From: Margaritifera margaritifera
Taxonomy: Eukaryota; Mollusca; Bivalvia; Unionida; Margaritiferidae
NCBI GenBank assembly: GCA_029931535.1
Contig: JAQPZY010001432.1
Coordinates: forward strand, 2,560,001 to 2,624,000
DNA: 64,000 nt
Direction of reading: 5' to 3'
Below are positions 20,930-34,045 of the stretch, piece by piece. A program made the position numbers and the translations under genes. Below the pieces are notes generated by a model. That model did no database searches. It was not told the DNA's origin and saw only the letters and a list, made by a program, of their open reading frames with translations. The stretch's first letter is position 1. Every line of letters begins with the position of its first letter.

Positions 20930-22010
20930 TCTGAACAGTAACTGAGTTTTTTCTCATCTACAGTTACCAAACTTTGTGGATGGGTTGCACTTGTGATAAG
21001 GAATAAGCCGATTGATTTCAAGGTATAAGGTCAAGGTCACTTAGACTGAAAGAAGAAAAATAGTTTCCACACAATAACATCATCTCTACATCACAATCAT
21101 ATATCTGGATCAAACTTTATGGATGGCTTGCACTTGGGGTAAGGAAGAACCCTATCATTGTTAGAGTCAAAAGGTCAAGGGTACTGTAACTGAAAGATGC
21201 AAAATGGTTTTTTCACAATGACATCAATACACTATCACAGACCTGGACCATATTTTGTGGATGCCTTGCACTTGGGGTAAGGTAGAAGCTTATTGATTTT
21301 GGGGTCAAAAGGTTTAGGTCAATGTGGCTGAAAGAAGAAAAATGGTTTCAGCACAATAATATTAGTTTTGCATCACAGATCAGGGTCAGACTTTGTGGAT
21401 CGCTTACACTTGGGGTAAGAAAGAAGTCTATTGAATTTGGGTTCAAAATATCGGGGTCACTGATTAAAAGAAGCAAAAATGGTTTCTGCACAAACATGTA
21501 CCTGCACCAAAGTTTGTGGATGATACACATTGGGTAAGAAAGAAGCCTATTGATTTGGCAGTCTAAAGGGCAAAGTTCAAGGTCACTGACAAAGAAGAAA
21601 AATGGCTTTTATGAATTAAATTTTGTTTCAGACTATGTACCTTGACCAAAGTTTTGGTGGAGTTTGCACTTAAGGTATGGAAGAGGCCTATTGATTTTGC
21701 GGTCAACTGTCAAGGTCATCATGGCTCAAAGATGAATGGTTTTGCAGAATATCTTTTGTTCTAGAGTATGTTCCTTGACCAAACTTTGTGGATGGCTTGA
21801 TTTTGGTTAATACAGAAACCTGTAAATTCTGGGGGCTAAAGGTCGGTGGTCACAGTCATGTTAAGTCTGATAAGAAAATAATGGTTTCAGCACAGTAAGT
21901 CAATTACATGACTGCATACCTTGACCAAAGGTCCAGGTCATCGAGACCCATTGGTCAATAATCTCCCGAGTCAACTTTGTTCTACCAGTGCCAACATAGA
22001 GGACTATTAA
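20930..22010 (+). repeat. ~138-bp tandem repeat, about seven units, with family end
   Basis: The word TTTGTGGATGGCTTGCACTT recurs near 20972, 21113, 21253, 21392, 21512, 21647 and 21783. It is the same family as 5160-5780. The last part (21913-22010) reads GCATACCTTGACCAAAGGTC and TTGGTCAATAATCTC and reappears in reverse at 32710-32815, so it is probably the element's terminus. Confidence 0.8.
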
Positions 22011-23120
22011 AAAGACAGGGTGGGTGTATAATGTGGTATTCACAGTACTGTTGCTAAAAATAAGTATAGCTTTCTAATTTAATCCTTAGCAGACATATCT
22101 TTTGGAGAGGATTCAAGATACATTCCTTTTATTCAACAAGCAGCTGTTCTTCAGATACACATTTGTTCTTTGAAGATTAAGTTTTGTTGAGGAATCAACA
22201 TTTTTCATGTTGATTACGATGCCCATAACTTGGCACAGAGAGAAAACTAATTACTTTTTACTGTTTCTGTGGCAACCAGAAGTGAAAATGTCATATGACA
22301 TTACAGTTTCTTGTGTAACCTAAGGTCACAGTTGAAGCATATTCTTAACTACTCGTAGGAATTACTAAATCTGCAGGGTACCAATACTAGTTCAAAGATG
22401 TGGGCTTGCTCAAAAACTTGAACACTGCCGTGCACAAACCATTGAGTTGCTGTAGATGACATCATGCTCAATGTCTTGCATTTTTTCTTTAAAAAAAGTG
22501 AGACATTGATGGTTTATATAGTTGAAGTGATACTAGTTTACACAAGATCAGTTGGAAGAATACAATTCTTGGTCCTTTTTAATATTGTAAACATACTGCT
22601 CATAATCTTTATAATATTACTCTAAATTGTTTTTTCTTTATATGTTACTTGAGATATTATATTCACAATTGAAACATTCAAGGAATTATTGTTGTAATTT
22701 CCTTCTAAAAGCATTTTCTACTATTGTGTCAAGCATTACATGTATGATCACTAGAAAAATCTATTCAAGGGAGATAATTCATATAAGGTTTAATCATGTA
22801 CCTAAATTTGAGTTGTCTCCCTTGACTTGATATTAACCTGAAAGGCCAGTAGATTTATATCTTGATACTAATATAAGTGAACATACAATGTGTTGCTATT
22901 ATTAATAATGCAAACTATATTTGGTAAAAGAGGAAGGTAATCCCTCCAAGTAAAAAATTGTTTTAATAATAGTAAAATGGCTTCACTTATTCTGGAAAAA
23001 AAATGTGTCCAGTTAAAGGTTCTCTCTTGAAATTTTAAAGATAAAAGTACATAAATAACTAAGAGTACCCTGTGTTAGTTAAAGAGATCTAAATATGAAA
23101 AAAAATTTAAGAACACTTAC
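22010..23120. other. No recognised feature
   Basis: AT-rich intergenic DNA; I see no gene, RNA or clear repeat. Confidence 0.5.
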
Positions 23121-23669
23121 TGTTGAGTCAGCCTTTGTGCAAGCTCAACATGGTGATCACTTTGGTGTCTGTGTGCATGTCCATACATCTGTCCATGTAT
23201 CCACGTCACTTAAGTTTTTTATGTGAGCACTTTCTCAAGTACATTTGACCAGATGTTACTTGGTATGTGTACTTTTCTTGATGTGTACAACACCAATTTA
23301 CGAAAAGCTTGGGGGTAGGTTTGACATGCAGGCCATGGCCAGTTTCTTGTTTATCCTGTGAACAATCAGTTTGCCAGGGAATATCTACCATATATGTAAA
23401 GATTTCAGCATTGGATTTAAAAAAAAAAAAAAGGAAAATCCAGAAAATTTAACCCTTAAACAAATTAAGGAAGTAAAACAATGTATGCAACCATGCGCCA
23501 GACTTGCAATATTTTTTCAAACATCATAAATTTGCAAAAATTAAATAATGCTGACATTTCTCCTTGAACAGCATTTGCTTTCAGTTTGACTCCATACAGC
23601 ACTTGATGATATGCATCATGATTTCAGTTTTACATATGCTTTTGAATTCTAGATTATGTGTTTATATTG

Positions 23670-23898
23670 TTTGAGTTTCGTGGGTTTAACGCCTTTTTTC
23701 AGCACATGATAGGCTATACAGAGAGGCCAGTATATTTGGTGAAAAACCCTGGAAAGAACTACCTACTTACAGGAAGCTACTGGCAAGATTTCTCACATAC
23801 ACGTTGGCCGAGCCAATACTTTAACCCACGCAGACAGAGGTGAGATGTCAGTGATCTGTAAAGGCGAGTGCCTTAAACCACTCAGCTACCCGGGGCCC
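23670..23898 (-). mobile_element. tRNA-Leu/Ser-like SINE, copy 3, with 13-bp target duplication
   Basis: The reverse complement begins GGGCCCCGGGTAGCTGAGTG GTTTAAGGCACTCG and ends in the body word TAAACCCACGAAAC. TGTGTTTATATTG stands at 23657-23669 and 23899-23911. More diverged in the boxes than copies 1 and 2. It lies at the left edge of a ~70-bp tandem array. Confidence 0.9.
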
Positions 23899-23899
23899 T

Positions 23900-24135
23900 G
23901 TGTTTATATTGAATCTGATCAAGTACAGTCTGATGTTGTTATAACTGTACAGACTTGATAAATTGTTTATGTTGAATTTGGTCAAGTACAGTCCGTTATG
24001 GGTATGACTGTACAGACTAGACTATATGTTTGTATTTAATTTGATCAAGTACAGTCTGTTATTGGTACAGACTAGATTATGTGTTTGTATTTAATTTGAT
24101 CAAGTATAGTCTATTGGATGGTACAACTGTATAGC
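23900..24135 (+). repeat. ~70-bp tandem repeat, about four units
   Basis: Units read GTGTTT(A/G)TATT(G/T)AAT(C/T)TGATCAAG, TACAGTCTG, and ACTGTACAGACTAGA, with periods of roughly 60-75 bases. Confidence 0.75.
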
Positions 24136-25020
24136 AATTATTATATTTACCTCAGCTCTTACATGGAGTGTTCCACAAAGTCTACAGTTGTCGTACCAAA
24201 GATATCAATAATGAAAAATTTAATGTTACATACAAACCAATTCATAATGGAAAGAAGTCAAACGTGATAATTCTGGACCAGCCTTCAGGGAGAATTTTTG
24301 TTCTTCATTTTTGGGAGATTTTCAGTATTTTTCATAATTCTTAATACTAGTCTCCTAGATGATCAGGGAGGCATTACACCTACATATGTATATAGTGATG
24401 CCTTGTTGATGAAGACCTCTTTTATTAAGTTGTCTTTATATCCATGCAACAATTTCTGCAAACAGATTTACTTTTATTCTTTAAAGCAATTCATCAAAGT
24501 CATTTTTCTGTTGGTCTGTTTGAAAGGAGTGGGAACAAAAGTGTGCTTTAGTGGGATTTTGCTATACGTTCTTGTGTATTCCATGGAAGGTTCATATTTG
24601 TATTTTACTTAAGGTTGTACATTCCCAACACTTCTTCAACTTTAAAACTTGGGTCTCATTTTAAGGTTTCAGCTTCAATGCAAGAAAAAAATTAAATGGC
24701 ATTATTTTATGAAAGCTTAGTCTGAATTGAACATAAAGAATTTCAAGAAATCAATTATCTTGAAGACCTCTTTGATATAGGTATAGTATGTTGGACATCA
24801 TGCACTTAAATTTTGCCTTGTATCATAGATTCGCACATATTTTGGGCATGCCCAAAGTGGTATGGGCGTTATGATAAAACTAATATTTTCAATCTAAATT
24901 GTTCCGGCTGCTCTTTGAATTTTATATTATCTTTCCATTTCTAATGATGTCAGGTTTAGAACTAGTTTTTCCTCTGATTAATAGGATAAATTTTAAATAC
25001 CCGTCTTGAAATGATGTACC
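24136..25020. other. No recognised feature
   Basis: AT-rich; no gene or clear repeat seen. Confidence 0.5.
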
Positions 25021-25029
25021 ATCTTACAG

Positions 25030-25110
25030 TACCTGTGTATGCACCATGCTGCAAATAGCATAGACCCAGATCTGTCAGTACATCATGTGATTGCAGATCA
25101 GTCTTTTTGA
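25030..25110. mobile_element. Hairpin MITE fragment
   Basis: GCATAGACCCAGATCTGTCA, ...CATCATGTGATTGCAGATCA is half of a family hairpin; the outer ends are lost. Confidence 0.6.
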
Positions 25111-25549
25111 AGTAGCCAGCTCAAATTCAAAAATATAAGGCAGGGTCAGTGCAACAATGTAGCGGCAAAAATGTTAGAGTTGTAAAAGTAGGTGGCTAAA
25201 ATGTTGCAGCTTGTAAAAGTAGAAGGTTTTTAAGCCAACTTCTAATGAGAAGAATGTGGTCTACAGTGATTGCTTGAAATCATAAGAAAAGATAATAGAC
25301 TTTGATATACGCTGTTTGCAATCGGGAATGTGCTCTACATGAGAATACACTAAGCAGCAGACTGATGCTGCTTTTTGCCAAGCCCATCGTGGCAGAAGCT
25401 TGATATAGCAACAACGTATTGGCAGATATCTGCATGTCCATACATCTGTCCACACCCTAGACTAAGGTCAGTGTTGAAGTTTTCACCTCCCACTTTTTTG
25501 TGAAAAGTGGCAGATATGGTATCCACATTTCCATCCATCCATCACATTT

Positions 25550-26690
25550 TTGTTTCTACTATAAAACTTTAAAGCCATTCGAGATTAATTGATCAAACTT
25601 GATATACTCGTATATCATCAGTAGGTGTGTCTCATACCTCACTCGCATGATCTGTCTTCAAAGTCAAGGTCACATTTTAAGTTTTCCATAGAACTTTCTT
25701 TTCCACATCATAACTTTCTAGCCATTCAAGATTAAGGAACGTAACTTGATATACTATACATCATCTTTAGAAGGTGTGTTGCATACAAAATAGAGATCCT
25801 ACCTTCAAGGCCAAGGTCACAGTCCATTATTTTGTTTTCCCTGACACTTTCCTTTCAAGTCTACAATTTTCACACCATTTGAGGTTAAAGGAGTAAACTT
25901 GGTATATTTGTACATCATCATTCGACGGTGTGTTGTGAACCACATTACAGGTCTTCAAGGTTAAGGTCATGGTTCAATAGTTTTCAGTTTTTTCTCACAC
26001 TTTCCATTCCACTCTATAAGTTTTTTCTCACACTTTCCGTTCCACTCTATAACTTTAGAGCCGAGATTAAAGAATGAAACTATATATACTCGTACATCAT
26101 TAAAAGGCATGTCACATACCACATTGTGGGTCCTATTTGCAAGATCAAGGTAACTGCTCAATATCTTAAGTTTTCATTCTGCTCAACAATGTTATAACTG
26201 AAGATTAAGCAATGAAATGTTCTGTACTTATTAAACATTTTTAGTATGTGCATTGCCTACCACAGTGGGGATCCTATCTTCAAGATCATGACTTAGTATT
26301 GCAAGTTTTCTATCACAATTTCCATATTGTGAGCCTATCTTCAAGGTCAAGAACATGGGTCGGTATTTTAAGTTTTCCTTCATACTTTCCTTTCCATTCT
26401 TGAACGGTCATTTGAGATTAAGGTATGAAACTTGCAATATTTGTCATGTACTACACTGGGGCTCCTATATTCAGTGTCATGGTCACTGACCAGTATTTTA
26501 GGTGTCGGTAGCATTTTCCCTTCTAACATATGAGCTGGTTTAGAATAATGACATTTGGTAAACTTGTATATGGTCACTAGAAGATTTGTTGCATTCTACA
26601 TGTGGGGTCCTTTCTTCATGGTCAAAGTTACAGGTATATCAATGTTTTACATCCAAGGTCAAGGTCACTTAATGGTTACCGTTCATGTCT
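25550..26690 (+). repeat. ~150-bp divergent tandem repeat, about seven units
   Basis: Each unit contains AACTTGATATACTCGTA(C/T)A TCATCA, GGTGTGT, a CAC(A/T)NTGNGG TCCTA motif, TTCAAGGTCAAGGTCAC and TTTTCC...CACTTTCC(T/G)TTCCA. Landmarks fall near 25600, 25747, 25899, 26081 and 26220. A 29-base stretch is doubled at 25985-26045. Confidence 0.7.
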
Positions 26691-27430
26691 GCTTAGTTAA
26701 CTCTCTACAGGCAGATTAAACCCTCATATATTTGGTGTTCTAACCATAGTGTGGGGTGCAGGGGAGGAGGGGGGGGGGAGACAAAAATTCACTGATTTGG
26801 CTTTTTTTAAATTAAGCTCTGTGTTAAAGTTTTACTTTCTACCTAAATAAATAGTGGACTCAGTTAAAAGAGATTGGGTTTTCTTTTTTTTTTTTGTTGT
26901 TGCATTTGTTCTCCTGTTCATTGTAAAAACAGAAGCCGTTGTTGTAAATGTGCAATAAACTTCCTTGTTTAGTGTTGAACAAATAATATCTACATTTATG
27001 ATGATGTTGTTTCACTAACTGTTATGTATGTGTGCTGTTTTTGTCATTTCAAGGAAACTATGATATGTATTATGCGCCTCAAATTCACTTTCATGGTAAC
27101 AGAAATGAAGAAATTGAATTCTTGTATTTGATAGAGTTAACATGAAATTGATATAGACTTTGTATCATTTGAAATCTTCATGTAGTTGTTATCAGTATAT
27201 TTTATTTAAGCCTGTCTGTCCTGAATATTAGATTTTCTTCTTCATCGGTGAGTTGTACCTTGCAACTGTTTTCAAAGAATTTTGTATTGTTAGTTTACAT
27301 GTTAATAATACTGATAAATGAACGTCTAATTTAAGATAAAATATGAAATTAAGGTTGGAAACCTGTAGCTGTACTGTGACAAAAAGATTGTATCCTTGAT
27401 CACAGGATGTGCTGGTAGAGAAAGAACTAA
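26691..27430. other. No recognised feature
   Basis: AT-rich intergenic DNA with a G-run near 26761-26781 and a T-run near 26885. No gene seen. Confidence 0.45.
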
Positions 27431-27434
27431 CATA

Positions 27435-27540
27435 TACCAGTGTACAGTGTGCTCATAACTGTCAACATCATAGACCCAGATCTTTTGTTGCGAAGGTATA
27501 TTTGGATCTATGCTGTTTGTAATGGGACACTCATTATACA
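27435..27540. mobile_element. Hairpin MITE fragment
   Basis: AACATCATAGACCCAGATCT at the left and TTGGATCTATGCTGTTTGTA at the right are the arms of one family hairpin. Confidence 0.6.
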
Positions 27541-28004
27541 TGAACAACTACTGCACAGTTTAATAATATTTGCATATTTTACTGTCAGTATTGATTTGTC
27601 AGGCCCATGTAACAATCAAGGATCAATGCAGGGTTTAGAGACCATGATATCTGATCAATAAAATACATGCTGAAAGCAGAGATCCAAAATGGCAGTATTT
27701 TGCTGGACAAGACAGACAAATATCTCAAATGACCATTTGCTAACTTCACATGCAGGATGTTGGACTTAATGTGCCCATAATTATCCCATGAAATTGTTTG
27801 GTCATTATATTTTCCTAATTGTTTAGACACGCTAAAGTCACAAAGCACAAGATGAAAGAGATGTGAAAGTTCATCTCTTGGATTTGTCAAAAACCTATAA
27901 ATTAACGATTTCTCCATAAAAACATCAACTATACACCATATAACTTTTAACAATATTATGTGACAGTGTGTCAGCACATATAAGAAATTTAAAACAAAAC
28001 ATAT

Positions 28005-28440
28005 GTAGCCTAGATCCGAATTAAAAAGAAAAAGATAGTAGCAACAACAACTAACTTTAATTATTATCCTCTAAGACTTGTTTGAGGACTTGGTCAAATA
28101 AAACTTGACTGTCAGATTTGACCAGAAAATATCAGTAATTACTTTTTAAAAACAGTAGAGTGGTACTGTTGATATCTGAAATTCTAAAGTATAGTTTTCT
28201 GAAGAAGAAAAAATTCATTCTTTTAAATAAATAATTTTAGAGAAAAATAGTGAAGCTTGGAAGGATAATAATAAAACTGAAGCAACCATAAGTCTGAAAC
28301 CCAAAAATGACACATTTTCCGATACATTTAATAATTATATCAATGTTTTCTTTGTTGTTACAGCTTTTTATACCGCCTTTAAATGTTATTACATGTACAT
28401 TAAATTTAACAAATATCTGGCCACTATGTTTATTTTTGGG
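28005..28440 (+). repeat. Dispersed repeat, second copy of 8825-9320
   Basis: Collinear with 8825-9320, about 70-75% alike by eye with small indels. Confidence 0.75.
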
Positions 28441-28830
28441 AAAACAATGCCTGGCAAGAGTCATTAGATATCCAGGATCTCTGGTTGAAAGTAAACTTGC
28501 TTGACCCACCTGATATGCATTACACTTTAATCTTATCTCTGCCAATCAAATGATGAGGCCTTGTTCTCATTAATTATTCTTATATAGCAATCTGATATTC
28601 ATGTATACTTGCATATTCTAATAATATTAGTTTTTCAAATAGCTTTTTAAGCTTCTTTATTAGTAATCATGTTATAAAATTATTTGTTTCTTAGGCATAT
28701 TTTTAATATTTGTAAATACATTTGTTTTCTTTGAGAATTATATCAGATATACCTGTATAGAGCATATTTGCATTCTATTTCATGTTTATGGGCATAGTGT
28801 ATGATTAATCATTCTACAACAACAGGGATA

Positions 28831-29044
28831 TACCGTATATATTTGCGTATAAGCCAGTACCAACTGCTGCATAGACCCACATTTGCCATCACATAATGCA
28901 CTGGCAGATCTGGGTCTGTGCAGTTTGTAAGGACTAATCAGTAGAACAAACAACATAGACCCTGATCTGTCAGCGCATGTGATGGCAAACCAGGGTCTAT
29001 GTTGTTTGCAATTGTGCGCAGTTTATATGCAAGTATATATGGTA
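28831..29044. mobile_element. Hairpin MITE, two-hairpin copy, inverted relative to 17860-18078
   Basis: TACCGTATATATTTGCGTAT / ATATGCAAGTATATATGGTA ends. Here the GCATAGACCCA hairpin comes first and the AACAACATAGACCCTG hairpin second, the reverse of the copy at 17860. Confidence 0.88.
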
Positions 29045-29269
29045 TGCAGTCTGCCTTGTATTCCTTCTACTGCACAATCAGCCTTGATAACCTGATATTC
29101 TTTCTTCTTTTTGTTTCCTTACCTAACTTTGGGCTTGGATTTTAATTAATGTTGCCTCCTCAAATGACAGAATTTGGGTATTAGAAACTGTATATTACAC
29201 CATGAACTGAGATTGTAATTTGCTTCATTGTTTCACGGTTCAACATGCTATGCATACCACAGTTCTAAT

Positions 29270-29440
29270 ATTTACCGCCATATTTTACTTGGGTATAACA
29301 CACATATGCTGGCAGATCAGGGTCTATGCTGTTTACTTGCAATTGGAAATAGAACAAACAGTGTAGACCCTGATCTGCCAATGCATGATAAGAAGGAAGA
29401 TCTGGGGTCACTAAGTTTGTCAATTGATGTAGTTTCACAC
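29270..29440. mobile_element. Hairpin MITE, degraded copy
   Basis: GCTGGCAGATCAGGGTCTAT and AACAGTGTAGACCCTGATCT form one long hairpin around CTTGCAATTGGAAATAGAAC. Ends are lost. Confidence 0.65.
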
Positions 29441-29455
29441 AGGTCAGTATGGTAA

Positions 29456-31020
29456 TAATACAGTTCTAGATAGCAATCTACAGTCTGTAATATCATCAGG
29501 AAAACAACTGAAAATCAGATCACTGTTGTTCTTATTTCTGAATCAGAATTTGAAATGTGTGAATTAATTCTATTATGTAAGTATAACCAGTATAACATTC
29601 ATCTGATGTCAAATAAAATTCAATCAAATTTTGAAAGAATACATAGAAACTTACAATATAATATTTTACAAATGTATTGTCTACAGAAAAGTTAAGACCC
29701 ATGTCCAATCAGATTTATTTCGGTTTCTCTTTACTGGAAGAATTATTCTGAGAAGTGTACAATGGAACTTGGATAGTGTGTATTCTAATTTTATGCTTAA
29801 AATTAGAAATGTAAGCAACTAGACCTGTTAGATGCATCTGAGCAGAGTAATAATGGCCGATAAATACAAAATAAATAGTTTTCAATATTTACTATAATGA
29901 TATCTTCTTTAATTTTAATTGATTTTAGAGAAATTTTAGTAGTTGGCAGTTTTAAAGATAAGTAAAATATATACACATTGTTGGGGATTAGTGTTTACAG
30001 GCATTTTGTTTCATTATATTCAAGTTAATAAATTATACAGATAGATTTTATTCGAATTAGCATGTCAGTTTTTAAAATTAATGTGTATTGTGGGTTTGAC
30101 TGGTGTGATCTGTCAGACCCTCAATAATAAAGTTGAGACTACATTCACAGCATTACATAACACCATATTATATATATTCATCTAAGAACAAGATGGTAGA
30201 CAAAAAGAGAAAGTCCATTTACTATCCTGCCTTGCAATAAATTTATATGAACTGGTAACTTCAGGTATCTTCAGCAATTTCACAATTCCTTATTTTCAGT
30301 GTCACTCAAATTTTAAAACCACAATCAATTGCTTAGCATCAGTACTTGGCTCTAATGAATGAAGCATATTCCCAAATTGTATGGGGGTTGGGGTTATCAC
30401 AAAGGCATAATTACATAACTGAAAACATACAAAATGTCATTTTAAGTGATGCAAGTTTATTGATGTCCACCATCTTGGACTTTTAATGATAACATGTGAT
30501 GAGGTGCTATAGAACATTGACAGGCACTCCCTAACAATACTGGCATGAAATCCATCTTTATTGTCTTTTTCCAGGCTGTGTTTTAATCTTCAAACATAAG
30601 ATAGATATTTACAAAATAAACAATTTGAAGTACAGGAAAATAGTTTTCTCATATATGTCAGACAATTTTAACTCTGTAATTTATGTTTCTTTGGCAGAAA
30701 GAGATGGATATAAAAGATAAAGCTTTCTGTTGTTAGAGTCTACAGAAGATATTATGAATCGGGACAATTTTTGTGAGAAATTCCAGATGCTGACATGCAT
30801 TATAATGTTGTAACTGAACTTATAGTTTGTTGTTGTTGACAATTGCCACAAGTTCATCCAACTTCTTCTAGCTTAATTTGTCATTAACATGTGCCAGTTA
30901 CGACATAATGTTAGTTTATTTAAACTGCTTCTAATAGGACTCTACAGATGGTTTCATATTTTTTTAATGGCAAAGCAACACTTTGAAAGCTATATAGTTT
31001 CATGGCAAGTAGAAGACACC
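29456..31020. other. No recognised feature
   Basis: AT-rich intergenic DNA without a supportable gene or repeat. Confidence 0.5.
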
Positions 31021-31250
31021 ACAATAGCTGATCCAGGCTTATCCAATAATGGGAATCAAACCTTCACCCTTATGGTCATGCAGCCAGCACCTGGACCACT
31101 GCAGCTCTCTGTACAGATGGAAACTCACTTTTATTCTCTCCATATCAAACTTGTAGACCCAAATCTGCCACTGCATAATGGGTTCACACATCACTTGAAA
31201 TGAGTAGAGCAAACAGCATGGACCCAGATCTACCAGCATGTAGATATACT
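31020..31250. mobile_element. SINE fragment and hairpin MITE fragment
   Basis: 31035-31100 holds a tRNA-like fragment in reverse (GGGAATCAAACCTTCACCCT TATGGTCATG). 31150-31250 holds GTAGACCCAAATCTGCCACT and CATGGACCCAGATCTACCAG, words of the hairpin MITE family. Confidence 0.5.
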
Positions 31251-31436
31251 GATCACAGTTAGTTGCACAATATACATGTATGATACAGTGCATTTAAAGG
31301 CAGAACTTTGTCATTTTCTATATTTTTTTTTCTTACAATTCTTTGTATTTTTAACCAACAGGCACAATCGGTTTTAATATGTAAAGCAAAATGTTGCATA
31401 AAATATCCAAATTACAAGTACAACTCATCGCTGTGT

Positions 31437-31545
31437 TCTCCAGTATTTTTAATAACCAGTTTATGTTCATAGGCCTGTAGCATTATTTCAGTATCTTTAA
31501 TAACCAGTTTATGTTCATTGGCCTGTAGCATTATTTCAGTAGATC
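31437..31545 (+). repeat. ~54-bp direct duplication
   Basis: CAGTAT(C/T)TTTAATAACCAG and TTTATGTTCATAGGCCTGTA GCATTATTTCAGT occur twice in a row with one or two changes. Confidence 0.85.
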
Positions 31546-31549
31546 ACAT

Positions 31550-32700
31550 CTTTTTCAAATATTCCCCTTCAGCCCTGCTTTAGATTTAGACTCAAGCCAC
31601 CATGTTTAAGAACCTGTTCCATCCACTCTGTTCTTCAGTTTGTGTACTGGCCAAAGCTAGATGTTTCCTTCGTTTCACTTGTATACATGTTGGTACCTCT
31701 TAATTTTTTTTATCAAATGTTTTTAGCCATGATGCACATATGCTATCATTGTTGAATGCAGGGAGTACAATTTTAATCCATACATATATATACATGTGTA
31801 TTCTCTTTAATTTGAGTATATGTTACTCAAGTTTTTAGAATAATCTGTGTACTCTTATCTTTCAAAAGTAATGTCAGTTAAGACTACCAAATTGGTTACT
31901 GACATTTTTCTCCATTCTCTGTGAATTTCGTCCTCTGTTTTCTTAAATGCAAAGTTTAGAAATAAGATATGACCTTTCACTTTAAGTGTTTGTGATTTAT
32001 GTAGTGCTTTCAAAAAAATTATCCATCTTTTTCTTTCTGAATAAAACACATCTAAAGAATGTATGCTTTTCGTTGTATTTAAAAAATGACCCAACCAACA
32101 ATGTTACATCTGTGACACCACCCACTTCCCAAATCCAAAAAGTAAAATGTCATACTTTGAACAAGCAAAAACAATAATGAATTCACAGCATGAGTTGCAC
32201 ACTCATAATTTAAAAATTCAGATTTGACATTTAAATGACACAATTTATTACATTTAAAAATACATTTAAATATTTTTAAAAAGTCTCTGCTGAAACTGTA
32301 CAGCATCAAAATCATACAATAAACACCAAATACTCTGAACTGGACATTTGATCCAAAATGTGCTTCAGCTGTCTCAGTTTTCTCAAAACTTGAACCATGC
32401 TGACATTCTATAATTTTCATCAGACCAGAATTTCCACGAGATATACTTTACAGGATTTTCTTAGATTTGGTTTTCCAAATTTATGTAATGATTTTATAAC
32501 AAGTTTAGATTATGTTAGATTATGAATCATACAAAAAAACAATCGGGACAACTTATGTCCTAACAATTACAGATTACAATCAATAAAATATTAAACAATA
32601 CACAGATAATAGATGCATGAATATCAAGCAATGACAAATTTAAATTAACAAATATTTAGGTTGACTAGACAGAAATAGGACTACCATGAACGGTAAATTA
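31550..32700. other. No recognised feature
   Basis: AT-rich; nothing supportable seen. Confidence 0.5.
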
Positions 32701-32709
32701 TGTGCTAAC

Positions 32710-32815
32710 CCCAACTCTAACAGTCCTCAATGTAGGCATGGTTGACGAGATTATTGACCAAAGGGTCTTGATGACCTGAACGTTTGGTCAAGGTATGTGA
32801 GAACTCAATTTATTG
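32710..32815 (-). repeat. Inverted copy of the repeat end at 21913-22010
   Basis: The reverse complement reads CATACCTTGACCAAACGTTC AGGTCATCAAGACCC and TTGGTCAATAATCTC, as at 21913-22010. Confidence 0.7.
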
Positions 32816-32837
32816 TGTGAAAATTAAATGGGGGAAC

Positions 32838-33010
32838 AGTTTTGTTTGGTTTGATTTGGTGCTTTACGGTTCAGCAACACAAGTAGGCTATGTAGGTCCG
32901 AGGCAACTGGAGTAAAGTGCCATGCCCAAGGACACACCACGCTAGCTAACCAGGATTCAAACCTGCACCCTTTCAGTCATGAGTCTGGCATGCTAACCAC
33001 TGAGGTTCCC
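32838..33010 (-). mobile_element. tRNA-derived SINE, second family
   Basis: In reverse it reads CCTCAGTGGTTAGCATGCCA GACTCATGACTGAAAGGGTG and GCAGGTTTGAATCCTGG, giving A- and B-box-like words. The body includes GTGTGTCCTTGGGCATGGCA. The same design is at 45118-45290. Confidence 0.75.
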
Positions 33011-33439
33011 AATAGGGAACATACAGATGAATGTCATGATATGCTCTGCCTGATTGCAGACATAAAAATTAACAAAAACAATGCTTATAAAAGAAATAGC
33101 ATGTATAAATTTACTTGCCATAATTAATTTGAAGATTTTCTGTTACATGAATTGTAAACAGAGATCTGATAGTATCAGCGAGAAGGTCATGAAACAACAT
33201 GGATCACCAATACTTTAGAAATGAATCATTTTAAAACAACACGAACACAAAACAAAACCTCTGCAGAAACTATGTCTTGCCTGCTTCCCTGGTGTATGAT
33301 CCAAACACCAAACAATGTCATCAGAATGAGTGGGTCATTGTGCCCTACATTTAATTACAGTAAGTCGTAGTCCAAAAACGAATGTACCAATACATTTTTG
33401 TGACTGTACATGTCCAAAATAAGTGTAACAACTTTAACA

Positions 33440-33560
33440 AAAAACTTTCACAATGCTTTTTCTGCCACCATCTACAACTTGCTGTTGAACAAGAATTTGT
33501 CTGCCACCACCCACAACTGTCGCTCTTGAACAGGAATTTGCCTGCTCCATCAAGTCTTAC
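33440..33560 (+). repeat. ~50-bp tandem repeat
   Basis: TCTGCCACCATCTACAACTT GCTGTTGAACAAGAATTTG is followed by a close variant (CTGCCACCACCCACAACTGT...GAACAGGAATTTGCCTG). Confidence 0.6.
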
Positions 33561-34045
33561 CCATGATGAGTAGTACCCTCAAATATAAATGCACTCCTCA
33601 ACTTTCATTAATGTACAGCAGGGTTCCCATGCTACAAGGGAATCTGGGAAAGAGGATAAAGAGCAGGCTTGTTCCTAACCAGGAAAAGCCCTTTAACTTT
33701 GCAAATACTGATCAAAGTTGGGGAAGGGGGGTGGAATGAGGAATTTTAAGACCCCACTTGATCACACAAAAAGATAACTGAGTCATAACTGAACTGATAG
33801 TGAGCTAAATTTATTGAGTTCTTAACTTAATTTTTGGATTTTTGGAGGTTGCAGAACTCTTCCTTTAGTTGAAGTACAATTGCTGTATGGATCAGATCGG
33901 TCAAGATGACTGGCTCCCCCCAGTAAGCTCTATATCTGTATCTTTTCTTACACAGAACGTATGAAGACCAATTTAGCATTACATTATGCCAACATGCTGA
34001 TGTGTGGTCTGCAATATGTGATCATGATAAGTTCATGAGTAAAAT

